Assembly: GCA_047633195.1 (NCBI GenBank)
Contig: JBLIEU010000006.1
Span: 1-64,000, forward strand
DNA: 64,000 nt
Source of the DNA: JAKVAV01 sp047633195
Lineage (GTDB): Bacteria; Bacteroidota; Bacteroidia; Flavobacteriales_D; Cryomorphaceae
Direction: 5' to 3'
Part shown: one piece after another, positions 36,181-44,291 of the stretch
Numbering within the stretch: the first letter of the stretch is position 1
Layout of the letters: each line of letters opens with the position of its first letter
The notes under the pieces: generated by a model
Database searches by the model: none
Told to the model about the DNA's origin: nothing
What the model saw: the letters and a program-made list of their open reading frames with translations, nothing else
Position numbers and translations under genes: made by a program

Positions 36181-37143
36181 ATGGATCTTCATCTATTGGC
36201 CGACAATCTTACCAATCCGGCATTGCTGTTTTTCTTTTTGGGAATTATAGCGGTACAGCTGAAGAGCGACTTAGCTATACCTCCCAATTCATCGAAGTTT
36301 ATCTCGATGTACCTAATCCTATCCATCGGATTTAAGGGTGGACAAGAACTTTCGCACAGCACTTTTGACGCTGAGATAGCCTACTCACTTCTTTTCGGAA
36401 TTCTATTGGCGCTGGTAGTTCCTATTTATGCGTACTTCATCTTACGCAGAAAGTTCGACGTGTGGAATTCAGGTGCCATTGCTGCAGCCTATGGATCGGT
36501 GAGTGCCGTGACTTTTGTAACAGCGATTTCGTTTTTAGAGCTGGAGAAAATCGAATTTGACGGACACATGGTAGCTGTCATGGCATTGATGGAAGCACCG
36601 TCCATCATCATCGGGGTGTTGCTCATGAGCCTGTTCAATAAAGACACCACAGATAAGCTGCCGATAGGGAACGTGCTGAAACACTCAGTAACAAACGGAA
36701 GCGTCTTGCTTATCATCGGGAGTTTGGTCATCGGCTACTTGGCGAGCGATGCACAAGCCGAAGGAATCAAGCCCTTCACAACGGATATTTTCAAGGGATT
36801 CCTAGCCGTTTTTCTGCTCGACATGGGTATTACCAGTGGAAAGGAGCTCTCGGCATTTGTTAAGAAAGGATGGTTTGCAGTACTCTTTGCGATTATCATT
36901 CCCTTAGTCAACGGCAGCCTAGTTGCCGTAATCAGCGGTAGCTTTACCGAAAGCGTTGGAAATAGATTGCTCTTTGCCATCTTGGCGGCCAGTGCGTCTT
37001 ATATCGCCGTTCCGGCTGCGATGAGGTTGGCCGCGCCTAAGGCCAATCCGAGCTTGTATCTACCGATGGCCTTGGCGGTGACTTTCCCGTTTAATATCAC
37101 TTTGGGGATGCCCCTGTACTTGTACATCGCGCAGAGCACATAA
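36181..37143 (+). CDS. SbtA-like sodium-dependent bicarbonate permease
   Basis: 320 aa with about ten hydrophobic segments. It opens with MDLHLLADNLTNPALLFFFLG, typical of the SbtA/DUF897 family, with ILSIGFKGGQEL, AYGSVSAVTFVTA and a second half SYIAVPAAMRLAAP that mirrors the first (inverted-repeat transporter fold). In cyanobacteria it imports bicarbonate with Na+. In a heterotroph it may supply bicarbonate for anaplerotic carboxylation, although the window's PEPC is a remnant. Confidence 0.85.
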   Translation: MDLHLLADNLTNPALLFFFLGIIAVQLKSDLAIPPNSSKFISMYLILSIGFKGGQELSHSTFDAEIAYSLLFGILLALVVPIYAYFILRRKFDVWNSGAIAAAYGSVSAVTFVTAISFLELEKIEFDGHMVAVMALMEAPSIIIGVLLMSLFNKDTTDKLPIGNVLKHSVTNGSVLLIIGSLVIGYLASDAQAEGIKPFTTDIFKGFLAVFLLDMGITSGKELSAFVKKGWFAVLFAIIIPLVNGSLVAVISGSFTESVGNRLLFAILAASASYIAVPAAMRLAAPKANPSLYLPMALAVTFPFNITLGMPLYLYIAQST

Positions 37144-37152
37144 CATTTGTGT

Positions 37153-38064
37153 TTAATCTTTTAGGGAAATAGGAGGTTCCTCATTGGGCATATTGTGATG
37201 CACCACATTTCTATATGGATAAGGTATCTCCACTCCTTCCTCGTCAAAGCGTTCCTTGATGCTCTCGTATAAGTCGGAACCCAATTGAAAGGCCGCTCCG
37301 TTGTCGGCTGTCCAAACCCAAGCGCGGAGATTGATGGAGAAATCTCCCCAGCTCAAAACCCGCACTCGCACGGCATCTATTCCTTTCTCTTTTTCTTCGG
37401 GAGTTCTGTTGTCTATGAAGTTAGGATGATTCATCGCTTCCTCTTGAATGATCTTTCGGGCTTGTTTTATGTCAGCTCCATAGCCAATCCCCATGTCTAA
37501 CCATTTGCAAATCAGAGCATCTTCGTAGTCGGCATTGATTAGAATTTCATCACCAATGATGGAATTTGGAACAATGACTCTTCGGTTTTCGAAGTTTCTG
37601 ATCACCGTGTGGCGCAGTGAAATATCTTCAACTACACCAGAAATCGTATCCCTTATGGTAATCCTGTCATTGACGCGGAAGGGTTTAAACATGATGATGA
37701 ATATGCCACTGATCATATTGCTAAGCGCTTGCTGAGAAGCGAAACCAATCGCCACGGCCAATATTCCTGCTCCTGCCAAGAGTGAACTGGCTAAGGTTCG
37801 CAAAACAGGAATAGTATAAATGGCGGCACTAACCCCAACCACATAAATGAGCGCTACAATTGCGTGACGCAAGAATTTGTAGTTGGTAGGGTCGGTATGC
37901 ATGTCTTCTGTCCTACTACGGATAAAGCGATTGAAAACCTTTACGAATAGCATATTCACCACAACTGTGAGAACAATAATGCCAACGGCTACGACCATTT
38001 TCGCATAGCTATTGGCAAACCAAACTACTTTGAGGTGTTCGATAAAATCTTTGAGGTAATCCAT
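37153..38064 (-). CDS. MscS family mechanosensitive ion channel
   Basis: 303 aa from MDYLKDFIEHL (38064); a longer frame reaches 38124. It has membrane helices near 20-40, 60-80 and the pore helix LLAGAGILAVAIGFASQQALSNMISGIFI, then the beta domain (DRITIRDTISGVVEDISLRHTVIRNFENRRVIVPN). This is the small MscS plan. It releases solutes on hypo-osmotic shock. It runs toward the SbtA-like gene, convergent at 37143. Confidence 0.9.
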   Translation of the reverse strand: MDYLKDFIEHLKVVWFANSYAKMVVAVGIIVLTVVVNMLFVKVFNRFIRSRTEDMHTDPTNYKFLRHAIVALIYVVGVSAAIYTIPVLRTLASSLLAGAGILAVAIGFASQQALSNMISGIFIIMFKPFRVNDRITIRDTISGVVEDISLRHTVIRNFENRRVIVPNSIIGDEILINADYEDALICKWLDMGIGYGADIKQARKIIQEEAMNHPNFIDNRTPEEKEKGIDAVRVRVLSWGDFSINLRAWVWTADNGAAFQLGSDLYESIKERFDEEGVEIPYPYRNVVHHNMPNEEPPISLKD

Positions 38065-38139
38065 AAGACGAAAGTCTATATTTTTTTGAAAGTGAGGAGA
38101 AAAGTAAAACTGTTTCTTTTCCAAAAAGAATATTCTGAT

Positions 38140-38168
38140 AAAAAAAAGCCGGTTCTGGAAGAACCGAC
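38140..38168 (-). terminator. Intrinsic terminator of tRNA-Leu
   Basis: Minus strand: GTCGGTTCT pairs with AGAACCGGC (9 bp, one G-U) around a TCC loop, followed by a run of eight T (A at 38140-38147 on the plus strand). It sits 11 bp downstream of the tRNA 3' end. Confidence 0.85.
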
Positions 38169-38179
38169 TTTGATTAATG

Positions 38180-38263
38180 TGCCCGGAACTGGACTCGAAC
38201 CAGCAAGAGCGTTAGCTCACACGCCCCTCAAGCGTGCGCGTCTACCAATTTCGCCACCCGGGC
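38180..38263 (-). tRNA. tRNA-Leu (anticodon GAG)
   Basis: 84-nt cloverleaf on the minus strand. The 7-bp acceptor stem (GCCCGGG with TCCGGGC, one G-U) ends in discriminator A. Anticodon loop TTGAGGG reads GAG, decoding CUC/CUU. The long variable arm typical of tRNA-Leu is present, and the T-loop GGTTCGAGTCC is standard. CCA is not encoded. Terminator follows directly. Confidence 0.97.
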
Positions 38264-38414
38264 AATTTTGGTCCGCAAAAGTAGGAAATAATCCCAATGC
38301 GCAAACTATTCCGAATATATCTGCACTATCAACATTCCATACCACTTTTGGGTTATTAACGATTAAATGGGAAAAATTGAAGACCAAAAACTTCGGCAGT
38401 TTCCAGAATCAAAA

Positions 38415-38422
38415 TATCTTTG
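38415..38422 (+). promoter_or_regulatory. Candidate -7 box of the fatty acid hydroxylase gene
   Basis: TATCTTTG matches TAnnTTTG; a TTCG lies about 19 bp upstream as a weak -33. The leader to the ATG at 38439 is 16 nt. Confidence 0.4.
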
Positions 38423-38438
38423 TATAAAATAACCAGAA

Positions 38439-39098
38439 ATGTTACACCCACCCAAGGAAGAAGGAACAACCGCACTTTTTAAAAATCCAATTCTTGAGAA
38501 GTTAGCTAGAACCCACATTTCCGTGCCATTAACAATTTATTTTATAGGCTCAGCGATAATGCTCTACATCAATTTTTCCAATGGTTACACTGGAACCCTA
38601 GAAGGAATAAGTCTCTTTTTATTTGGGGCAATCTCTTGGACATGGGTAGAGTACATCATGCACAAGCATGTTTTTCATATGCTTCCTAACCTTAAGGTTA
38701 AGAAACGTATTCAATACCTATTTCACGGAGTACACCACGAATTTCCCCGAGACAAAACTAGATTGGCGATGCCACCTGCCGCGGCGGTAATGATTCTAAC
38801 CGCACTCTTTTTGATTTTCCGCGTTACTATTGGCACCTACGTTTTCACTTTTCTCCCAGGTTTTATTGTGGGATACTCGCTTTACCTTCTCATGCACTTT
38901 TCTATACACTCCTTCAAGCCACCTAAGAATATGTTGGGTACGCTTTGGATAAACCACAGCATCCATCACTACAAGGATGATACGATCGCTTTTGGGGTAT
39001 CGACTACATTGTGGGATGTCGTCTACGGCACCATGCCGAAGAAGACATATAAAAAGCGCAAGAAGACGGTGAAGAAGCAGACTGCACAGGCAGCTTAG
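38439..39098 (+). CDS. Sterol desaturase/fatty acid hydroxylase family protein
   Basis: 219 aa, four hydrophobic segments. The histidine clusters of the family's membrane diiron site are visible: MHKHVFHM, HGVHHEFPRD, LMHFSIHS and NHSIHHYKD. These fit the fatty acid 2-hydroxylase/carotenoid hydroxylase superfamily. The exact substrate (acyl chain of sphingolipid or carotenoid) is not predictable. A basic Lys-rich C-terminus (KKTYKKRKKTVKKQTAQAA) is unusual. A terminator follows. Confidence 0.85.
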   Translation: MLHPPKEEGTTALFKNPILEKLARTHISVPLTIYFIGSAIMLYINFSNGYTGTLEGISLFLFGAISWTWVEYIMHKHVFHMLPNLKVKKRIQYLFHGVHHEFPRDKTRLAMPPAAAVMILTALFLIFRVTIGTYVFTFLPGFIVGYSLYLLMHFSIHSFKPPKNMLGTLWINHSIHHYKDDTIAFGVSTTLWDVVYGTMPKKTYKKRKKTVKKQTAQAA

Positions 39099-39124
39099 AA
39101 CCAATTGTGACAAAATGTATTAAC

Positions 39125-39155
39125 AGCCGACTCTCAATAAGGGTCGGCTTTTTTT
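39125..39155 (+). terminator. Intrinsic terminator after the hydroxylase gene
   Basis: AGCCGAC at 39125-39131 pairs with GTCGGCT at 39143-39149, followed by a T-run to 39155. It overlaps the stop of the convergent gene at 39154. Confidence 0.8.
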
Positions 39156-40296
39156 ATGGTCTCATCATCTTGTCCAACTTAAAGTATTCCTGAAAGATCT
39201 TCTCGCCTTCTTTCTCCATATTCGTCCAATACTTATCAATCTTATACATATCCGGCGGGCAATTTTCCATCACCACACTCGGTGAATTGCTGGAGGCGAT
39301 CCAAGCGCGTCCAGGCCAATAGGGAAAGTTGCGAAAGACGTAACTTCCGTTGTTCTCGATTTTGATCACGGGTGATACGGCACTTCCCTTCTGAACGAAA
39401 AAACCATCGACCTCAATCAAGCTCCCGAAATTCCGAAAGCAAAGTCCGCCCTCTTCAGGAACGTGTTCCAAATGGAAATTTTCAATCGAAAAGTACTTCG
39501 CCGTGGACGCTCCGAGAGCGTCAAAGTATACCGCTCGCTTATTGGGCCATCCCTCCGAGATACAATTGACTAGCCTGACGCCTGAACTTTGCAATACTTT
39601 AAAGGAAGTTCCTGTACAGCCCTTGCGGTTGTATACGCGGCAAGAACGCACTTCGGTGTGATTGCACTGCGAATTGTTCAAGCCTGCCCTATCCCACTCT
39701 ATCTTTTTGGTATCGATATTACGTCCAGTGCGCAGCACAATCCCATCGTGAAAATTATTCGTGACCAGAATATTCTCAACAGTGCACATCAAGCAAAATA
39801 TTAAATCGATAGCGGCATTTTTCTGCCCTACAAATTCGATGTTTTGGATAACTGTATTGAACGAAGAGCCAAGCAAAACTCCCTTCTCTCCTCCCGAAAT
39901 GGTCGAAAAGTCTTTGATCAGGTAGCGGGTATGATTGTAAAGCATGGCCTGATCTTTTGAATTGGGCATAGAGTAAAAACCCATTTTAGCTAGTTTGAGA
40001 TCGGATCCGTTTCCATCGATGATGACCAATCCACCCGTGCGCGGGAGGTGCAAGGTATCTGCAGCAAAGTGTTCTCCAGGCTCAAAGCTGATCTTTCTCA
40101 CATCAGAAGGAAGATTCTTGAAAATCTCGGAGACCTTTTCGCCTAGCGCGATAACAACTTCATTGTCCGAACTCGAAACCGTCTTTTCTATAGTAAGCGT
40201 TTGTGGAGATTCCACATCTTTGTGAACGTTAGTTGGAGCGCAGGCCAAAAGGCAGATTGTAGCGCTCGAAAAAACAAGAAATACCAGTCGATTCAT
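39154..40296 (-). CDS. Lipoprotein with right-handed beta-helix-like repeats
   Basis: 380 aa from MNRLVFLVFSSATICLLAC (lipobox LLAC) at 40296; a longer frame to 40410 adds 38 residues in front of the signal and is less likely. The mature part has repeated N-x-x-F and V-x-N turns (VIIDGNGSDLKL, VIQNIEFVGQKNAAIDL, NILVTNNFHDGIVLRTG, VRSCRVYNRKGC), suggesting a pectate-lyase-like beta-helix. No catalytic residues assigned. Its ATG overlaps the divergent CoA-transferase ATG by two bases (CATG). Confidence 0.6.
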   Translation of the reverse strand: MNRLVFLVFSSATICLLACAPTNVHKDVESPQTLTIEKTVSSSDNEVVIALGEKVSEIFKNLPSDVRKISFEPGEHFAADTLHLPRTGGLVIIDGNGSDLKLAKMGFYSMPNSKDQAMLYNHTRYLIKDFSTISGGEKGVLLGSSFNTVIQNIEFVGQKNAAIDLIFCLMCTVENILVTNNFHDGIVLRTGRNIDTKKIEWDRAGLNNSQCNHTEVRSCRVYNRKGCTGTSFKVLQSSGVRLVNCISEGWPNKRAVYFDALGASTAKYFSIENFHLEHVPEEGGLCFRNFGSLIEVDGFFVQKGSAVSPVIKIENNGSYVFRNFPYWPGRAWIASSNSPSVVMENCPPDMYKIDKYWTNMEKEGEKIFQEYFKLDKMMRP

Positions 40297-41362
40297 GAGA
40301 GATTTTTTCAAAGGATTAAAGGTAGTGGAATTGGCTAGCGTTTTGGCGGGGCCAGCTGCAGGAACCTTCTTTGCCGAGCTAGGCGCCGAGGTAGTCAAGG
40401 TAGAAAACAAAAAGACTGGCGGCGACGTGACTCGCGGGTGGCGTGTATCTGGTGAAACCGAAAACGGAACTTCGGCCTACTATGCCTCAGTAAACTACGG
40501 GAAGAAAGTTCTATTCGCCGACCTAACCAATAACAAGGACTTAAACGAAGTATTGGAATTGGCCAAAAAAGCAGACCTCATCATTTCCAACTATCTACCA
40601 AGAATCGCCAAGAAATTTAAACTCGACTATGAATCCATCGAAAGCGAAAATTCCGAGGTAATATTCCTCGACCTGAAAGGATACGAGAATAAAGAAAGGC
40701 CAGCATACGACGTGGTTCTTCAAGCCGAGACTGGTTGGATTTCCATGACTGGAACAGATGCCAATAATCCAGCAAAACTTCCTGTGGCATTAATCGATGT
40801 TCTGGCGGGTCATCAGCTAAAAGAAGCCGCGCTTCTGGCCCTGCTGCATCGAGAGAAAACAGGAGAAGGCTCATACACAATCTGCTCTCTGGAAGCATCG
40901 TCCCTAGCTGCTTTAGCAAATCAAGCGTCCAATTATTTAATGGCTGGAAAAGTAGCAAAGCCCATTGGTACAGCCCATCCCAATATCGCGCCTTACGGAG
41001 ACTGGTTCGAAACAAAAGATGGTGTCCGATTTGTCCTTGCTGTCGGAAGCGAAAAACACTTCGTTCAACTCACAGAAGTCTTAAATCTCGAGAAGATGGC
41101 GTCGGATTCAAGGTTTGCAAGCAATATACTCAGAGTAAAAAATCGCGAAGCCTTAAACGAACGTTTAAAGCAATCTATCCTGCAATTCAATTTCGCGGAA
41201 TTATCAAAACGAATGAGTGAGGCGAGGGTTCCCTTTGGGGAAATAAAAACACTCGACTCAGTGTTGGATGGAGAAACGGCGCAGCAAATGAGATTGGAAG
41301 AGAATCAAGAAGGAGCAGGCACCACGAGACTTTCTGGAATTGCCTTTAAGACTTCTTTTTAA
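40295..41362 (+). CDS. Family III (CaiB/BaiF) CoA-transferase
   Basis: 355 aa. N-terminal LKVVELASVLAGPAAGTFFAELGAEVVKVEN is the family signature, then GYENKERPAYDVVLQAETG and SWxTG-like segments. Moves CoA between acyl donors and acceptors; physiological substrate unknown. Length is somewhat shorter than the 400-aa average. It starts from a CATG shared with the divergent lipoprotein, and its 3' end overlaps the convergent gene by 17 bp. Confidence 0.88.
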   Translation: MRDFFKGLKVVELASVLAGPAAGTFFAELGAEVVKVENKKTGGDVTRGWRVSGETENGTSAYYASVNYGKKVLFADLTNNKDLNEVLELAKKADLIISNYLPRIAKKFKLDYESIESENSEVIFLDLKGYENKERPAYDVVLQAETGWISMTGTDANNPAKLPVALIDVLAGHQLKEAALLALLHREKTGEGSYTICSLEASSLAALANQASNYLMAGKVAKPIGTAHPNIAPYGDWFETKDGVRFVLAVGSEKHFVQLTEVLNLEKMASDSRFASNILRVKNREALNERLKQSILQFNFAELSKRMSEARVPFGEIKTLDSVLDGETAQQMRLEENQEGAGTTRLSGIAFKTSF

Positions 41363-41921
41363 GATTGTCCTTAATCTGTCGATTGATTAAAGAGTAGACT
41401 TTGTCAATTGATGCGTCTTCAACTTGCATCGCAAACTTGATGTACCGTCCTCGGTGCTTAAAAGTGAATTTCTCGCCGCCTAGGTTCCACCAACCATTTT
41501 CGTAGGTATAGACAAATGATGTTTTTGAAAGCTTGACGGGTTTGAAATCCTCAATGTTTTCGAGAAAATATGACTCCGTCTTTCCGTAGGTGAAAAAGCT
41601 CTTTTTCAGAAGGAGTTCGTCCTCATTTACCTCGATCAGCTCATTACCTCCCATCCGGTAGAGCATCGTGCGACCAGCTCGCCAAAGGAAATAAGCCCAA
41701 AAAGTCAAAAACGCAAAGAAGGCTACCTGCATTTCTTCGTCGGTAGACTTCTTCCATTCTATGAAAATAATGCCGCCACAAAAAATCCAAGCGGCAACCC
41801 ACGACATGAGGAGCCCCTCCTTCCAGCGTTCAATTTTTCCCAATACGATTACTCTAAGGTTCTCACCCGACTTCGTGTAGCTCACTTTCGGGTCCAGAAC
41901 TTTAACAGAAGGATTTGCCAT
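41346..41921 (-). CDS. Two-helix membrane protein with PH-like domain, hypothetical
   Basis: 191 aa. Two hydrophobic segments (about 38-54 and 68-85) precede a soluble domain (ELIEVNEDELLLKKSFFTYGKTESYFLENIEDFKPVKL) that resembles bacterial PH-like domains in membrane proteins. It starts 2 bp after bshA and is probably co-transcribed. Role unknown. Confidence 0.6.
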   Translation of the reverse strand: MANPSVKVLDPKVSYTKSGENLRVIVLGKIERWKEGLLMSWVAAWIFCGGIIFIEWKKSTDEEMQVAFFAFLTFWAYFLWRAGRTMLYRMGGNELIEVNEDELLLKKSFFTYGKTESYFLENIEDFKPVKLSKTSFVYTYENGWWNLGGEKFTFKHRGRYIKFAMQVEDASIDKVYSLINRQIKDNLKKKS

Positions 41922-41923
41922 GT

Positions 41924-43066
41924 TTATGCGACGGTTTCTTTTTGCTTTTCTAGTACGCGATTGTAAAGGTCGGTGTAAAGGGGTAATATTTTGTCAATAC
42001 TGAAGTCGTTTGCCCTAGCTTTTGCATTCTTCTTAAATTCGTCTAGAACAGCATCTTCTTTCAGAATTTTGATGGCATTCTTTGCCATACCATCCACATC
42101 GCCTACAGAGCTTAGGTAACCACTAAACCCATCAATATTTAGTTCGGGAAGTCCACCCGTATCGGTAGATATGACAGGAACACCACAGGCCATTGCCTCA
42201 AGCGCTGCCAAACCAAAACTCTCCTTTTCCGAAGGGAGAATGAAGAGGTCAGAGAGGCCAAGCACCTCTTCGGGCTTCTTTAACTTTCCGATGATGTGTG
42301 TGTGCTCGCAAGTACCCAGTTCGCGGCAAAGCTGCTCAACCCGGTGCCGATCGGGACCATCACCTACTAATAGCAATTTGGCCGGCACCTTTTCGAGTAT
42401 TTTCTTGAAAATGCGCACTACATCTTCGACCCGCTTTACTGGTCGAAAATTTGAAATATGAGTGACGATGCGCTCTCCATTCGGAGCGTAATCATCTCTA
42501 AAATCCTTTTCGGGACGTGGAAGATAGTGCTCAGGGCAAATAAAGTTGGGAATGACTTCCACTTTATTCTTGATATCAAAATGCTCGTAAGTGTCGTTTT
42601 TCAAACTCTCCGAAACAGCCGTGACGCCATTGCTCTTGTTAATCGCAAATGTAATGGCTGGTGCGAAGCTATTGTCTCGTCCCACGAGTGTGATATCCGT
42701 TCCATGCAAAGTGGTGATGAACGGAATATGAATGCCTTCGTCGGCCAATATTTGTTGAGCCATATAGGCTGCCGAAGCGTGAGGTATCGCATAGTGTACA
42801 TGCAGCAAGTCGAGTTTTTCAAACTTTACCACATCCACCAGTTTACTCGCCAAAACAGTCTCGTAGGGAGGGTAATCGAACAAGGGGTATTCCGAAACAA
42901 TCACCTCGTGGTAAAAGAGGTTTTGAGTAAATGAACCCAGTCGAACGGGCTGATTGTAAGAGACAAAATGAACCTCATGTCCTCTTAGCGCAAGCGCTTT
43001 CCCTAATTCCGTCGCCACTACACCGCTACCTCCAAATGTGGGGTAGAGTACTATTCCTATTTTCAT
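41924..43066 (-). CDS. bshA: N-acetyl-alpha-D-glucosaminyl L-malate synthase BshA
   Basis: 380 aa. It makes GlcNAc-malate, the first intermediate of bacillithiol, from UDP-GlcNAc and malate. N-terminal MKIGIVLYPTFGGSGVVATELGKAL is diagnostic; VHYAIPHASAAYMA, THISNFRPVKRVEDV and the nucleotide-sugar motif EKESFGLAALEAMACGVPVI follow. GT-B fold, GT4 family, normal length. bshB and bshC are not in the window. A candidate -7 box lies 18 nt upstream. Confidence 0.95.
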   Translation of the reverse strand: MKIGIVLYPTFGGSGVVATELGKALALRGHEVHFVSYNQPVRLGSFTQNLFYHEVIVSEYPLFDYPPYETVLASKLVDVVKFEKLDLLHVHYAIPHASAAYMAQQILADEGIHIPFITTLHGTDITLVGRDNSFAPAITFAINKSNGVTAVSESLKNDTYEHFDIKNKVEVIPNFICPEHYLPRPEKDFRDDYAPNGERIVTHISNFRPVKRVEDVVRIFKKILEKVPAKLLLVGDGPDRHRVEQLCRELGTCEHTHIIGKLKKPEEVLGLSDLFILPSEKESFGLAALEAMACGVPVISTDTGGLPELNIDGFSGYLSSVGDVDGMAKNAIKILKEDAVLDEFKKNAKARANDFSIDKILPLYTDLYNRVLEKQKETVA

Positions 43067-43084
43067 ATCAGAGTGTCAGATCGA

Positions 43085-43092
43085 CAAAGATA
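43085..43092 (-). promoter_or_regulatory. Candidate -7 box of bshA
   Basis: Minus strand TATCTTTG (TAnnTTTG), 18 nt before the ATG at 43066. No clear -33 element is seen. Confidence 0.4.
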
Positions 43093-43127
43093 GAGGTTTC
43101 CATTCGACCATAAAGATGGATTAAAGA

Positions 43128-44102
43128 CTACCGATGCATCACACAGCGGGCAGTGCCCAGAAATTCACCATCTCCATATACGGTTACGAGATAGACTCCT
43201 GTTTCCAAATCGATTCCGTCAGCCTCGAGGCGATTGCCCGAGCCATTGCTCAAATGAATGGTTTCCTTCGCAGTAATACTTCGGATTTCCATCTTTAGAT
43301 CTTGGTAGTCCTTTTGCGTTTCGACCATGATTCGATTCGAGGCGGGATTGGGAAATAATTTGAATAGTACTTGGTTTTGGTCTTTCACCGACGACAAAAC
43401 CTCAACTCTGAAAGTGTAGATATCATCTATCATCCAGCCTTCTCGATTATTATCCAATGAGTCCGAAATGAAATTGAACCTAAATCTGATCGTGTCCATC
43501 ATCCCTCCTTTTGGTGGTGCGATAAAAATTAAATTCCAACCTAACATCGTAGATACCCAGTCGTTGCTCTTTCCTGAATATCCAAATTCACCATTAAAAA
43601 GAGTATCTGCCGCGGAATAAAGATTTGTGGAATTTTCACCGTCGTTGGGATAAATATCATAGTACCAAGAGTCCCCATTCGGATTCTCAATTACGTTATT
43701 ATATGTCTCTCCATTATCAAATGATATTGTCATGAACCCACCATCTCTCAGGGTATCCGAATCATATTTGTGAATGAATCCAATAAAAAACTGCTCCATA
43801 TAGTAATACGGATCTCCTTCTTGAAAAAAGAGAAGCTCGAAGTAGGTGTCAGCAGAATCTGGATACGTATTACTCGAATCTGTAATTATCGCAAAAGGTG
43901 CGGAATAGGCAGAATCTAGATAGTCTTTGGAAGGGATTGCAATCTCCCAGAGATTCGTAATGCTCGTATCCATCAAAATGATGTCAGAAGACTCCGAGAA
44001 AGAAATAGTGTCGCCATATTCCAGAATGATAGGATATTCCCATTCCTGAGAAAATGCAGAAACTCCAATAAGCAATGCGGTAAAGAGGAAGATATGTTTC
44101 AT
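43128..44102 (-). CDS. T9SS-sorted secreted protein, unrecognised
   Basis: 324 aa with a signal peptide ending GVSAFSQE. The middle part is beta-rich with YSDSADTYFELLFFQEGDPYYYMEQFF-type strands and GWMIDDIYTFRVEV, a motif seen in MAM/LamG-like extracellular domains. The C-terminus (LFPNPASNRIMVE ... GTARCVMHR) is a type A T9SS sorting domain. No enzyme motif. Its leader resembles that of the M1 peptidase gene (TTAGGCTTTA motif). Confidence 0.7.
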   Translation of the reverse strand: MKHIFLFTALLIGVSAFSQEWEYPIILEYGDTISFSESSDIILMDTSITNLWEIAIPSKDYLDSAYSAPFAIITDSSNTYPDSADTYFELLFFQEGDPYYYMEQFFIGFIHKYDSDTLRDGGFMTISFDNGETYNNVIENPNGDSWYYDIYPNDGENSTNLYSAADTLFNGEFGYSGKSNDWVSTMLGWNLIFIAPPKGGMMDTIRFRFNFISDSLDNNREGWMIDDIYTFRVEVLSSVKDQNQVLFKLFPNPASNRIMVETQKDYQDLKMEIRSITAKETIHLSNGSGNRLEADGIDLETGVYLVTVYGDGEFLGTARCVMHR

Positions 44103-44291
44103 AAGTAATTAGGCTTTAGTTAGTATCTCCTCTAAAAATATAGTTTTCCCTCTAAATGGCAGTACCAAGAAATTGCCATCCCTGCATTCCTGAATGGCCT
44201 TTAACGAATATTAATATCCTGAACGATACGATTTCATGGATAACAGTTAGCTTCGCGCGTCAAATCCATTTACGAAAATTAAAGTAAAACC

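Noticed and set aside
38035..38427. 130-codon ORF across the tRNA-Leu region
   Set aside because: It runs through the tRNA and its terminator on the opposite strand, with no protein-like features.
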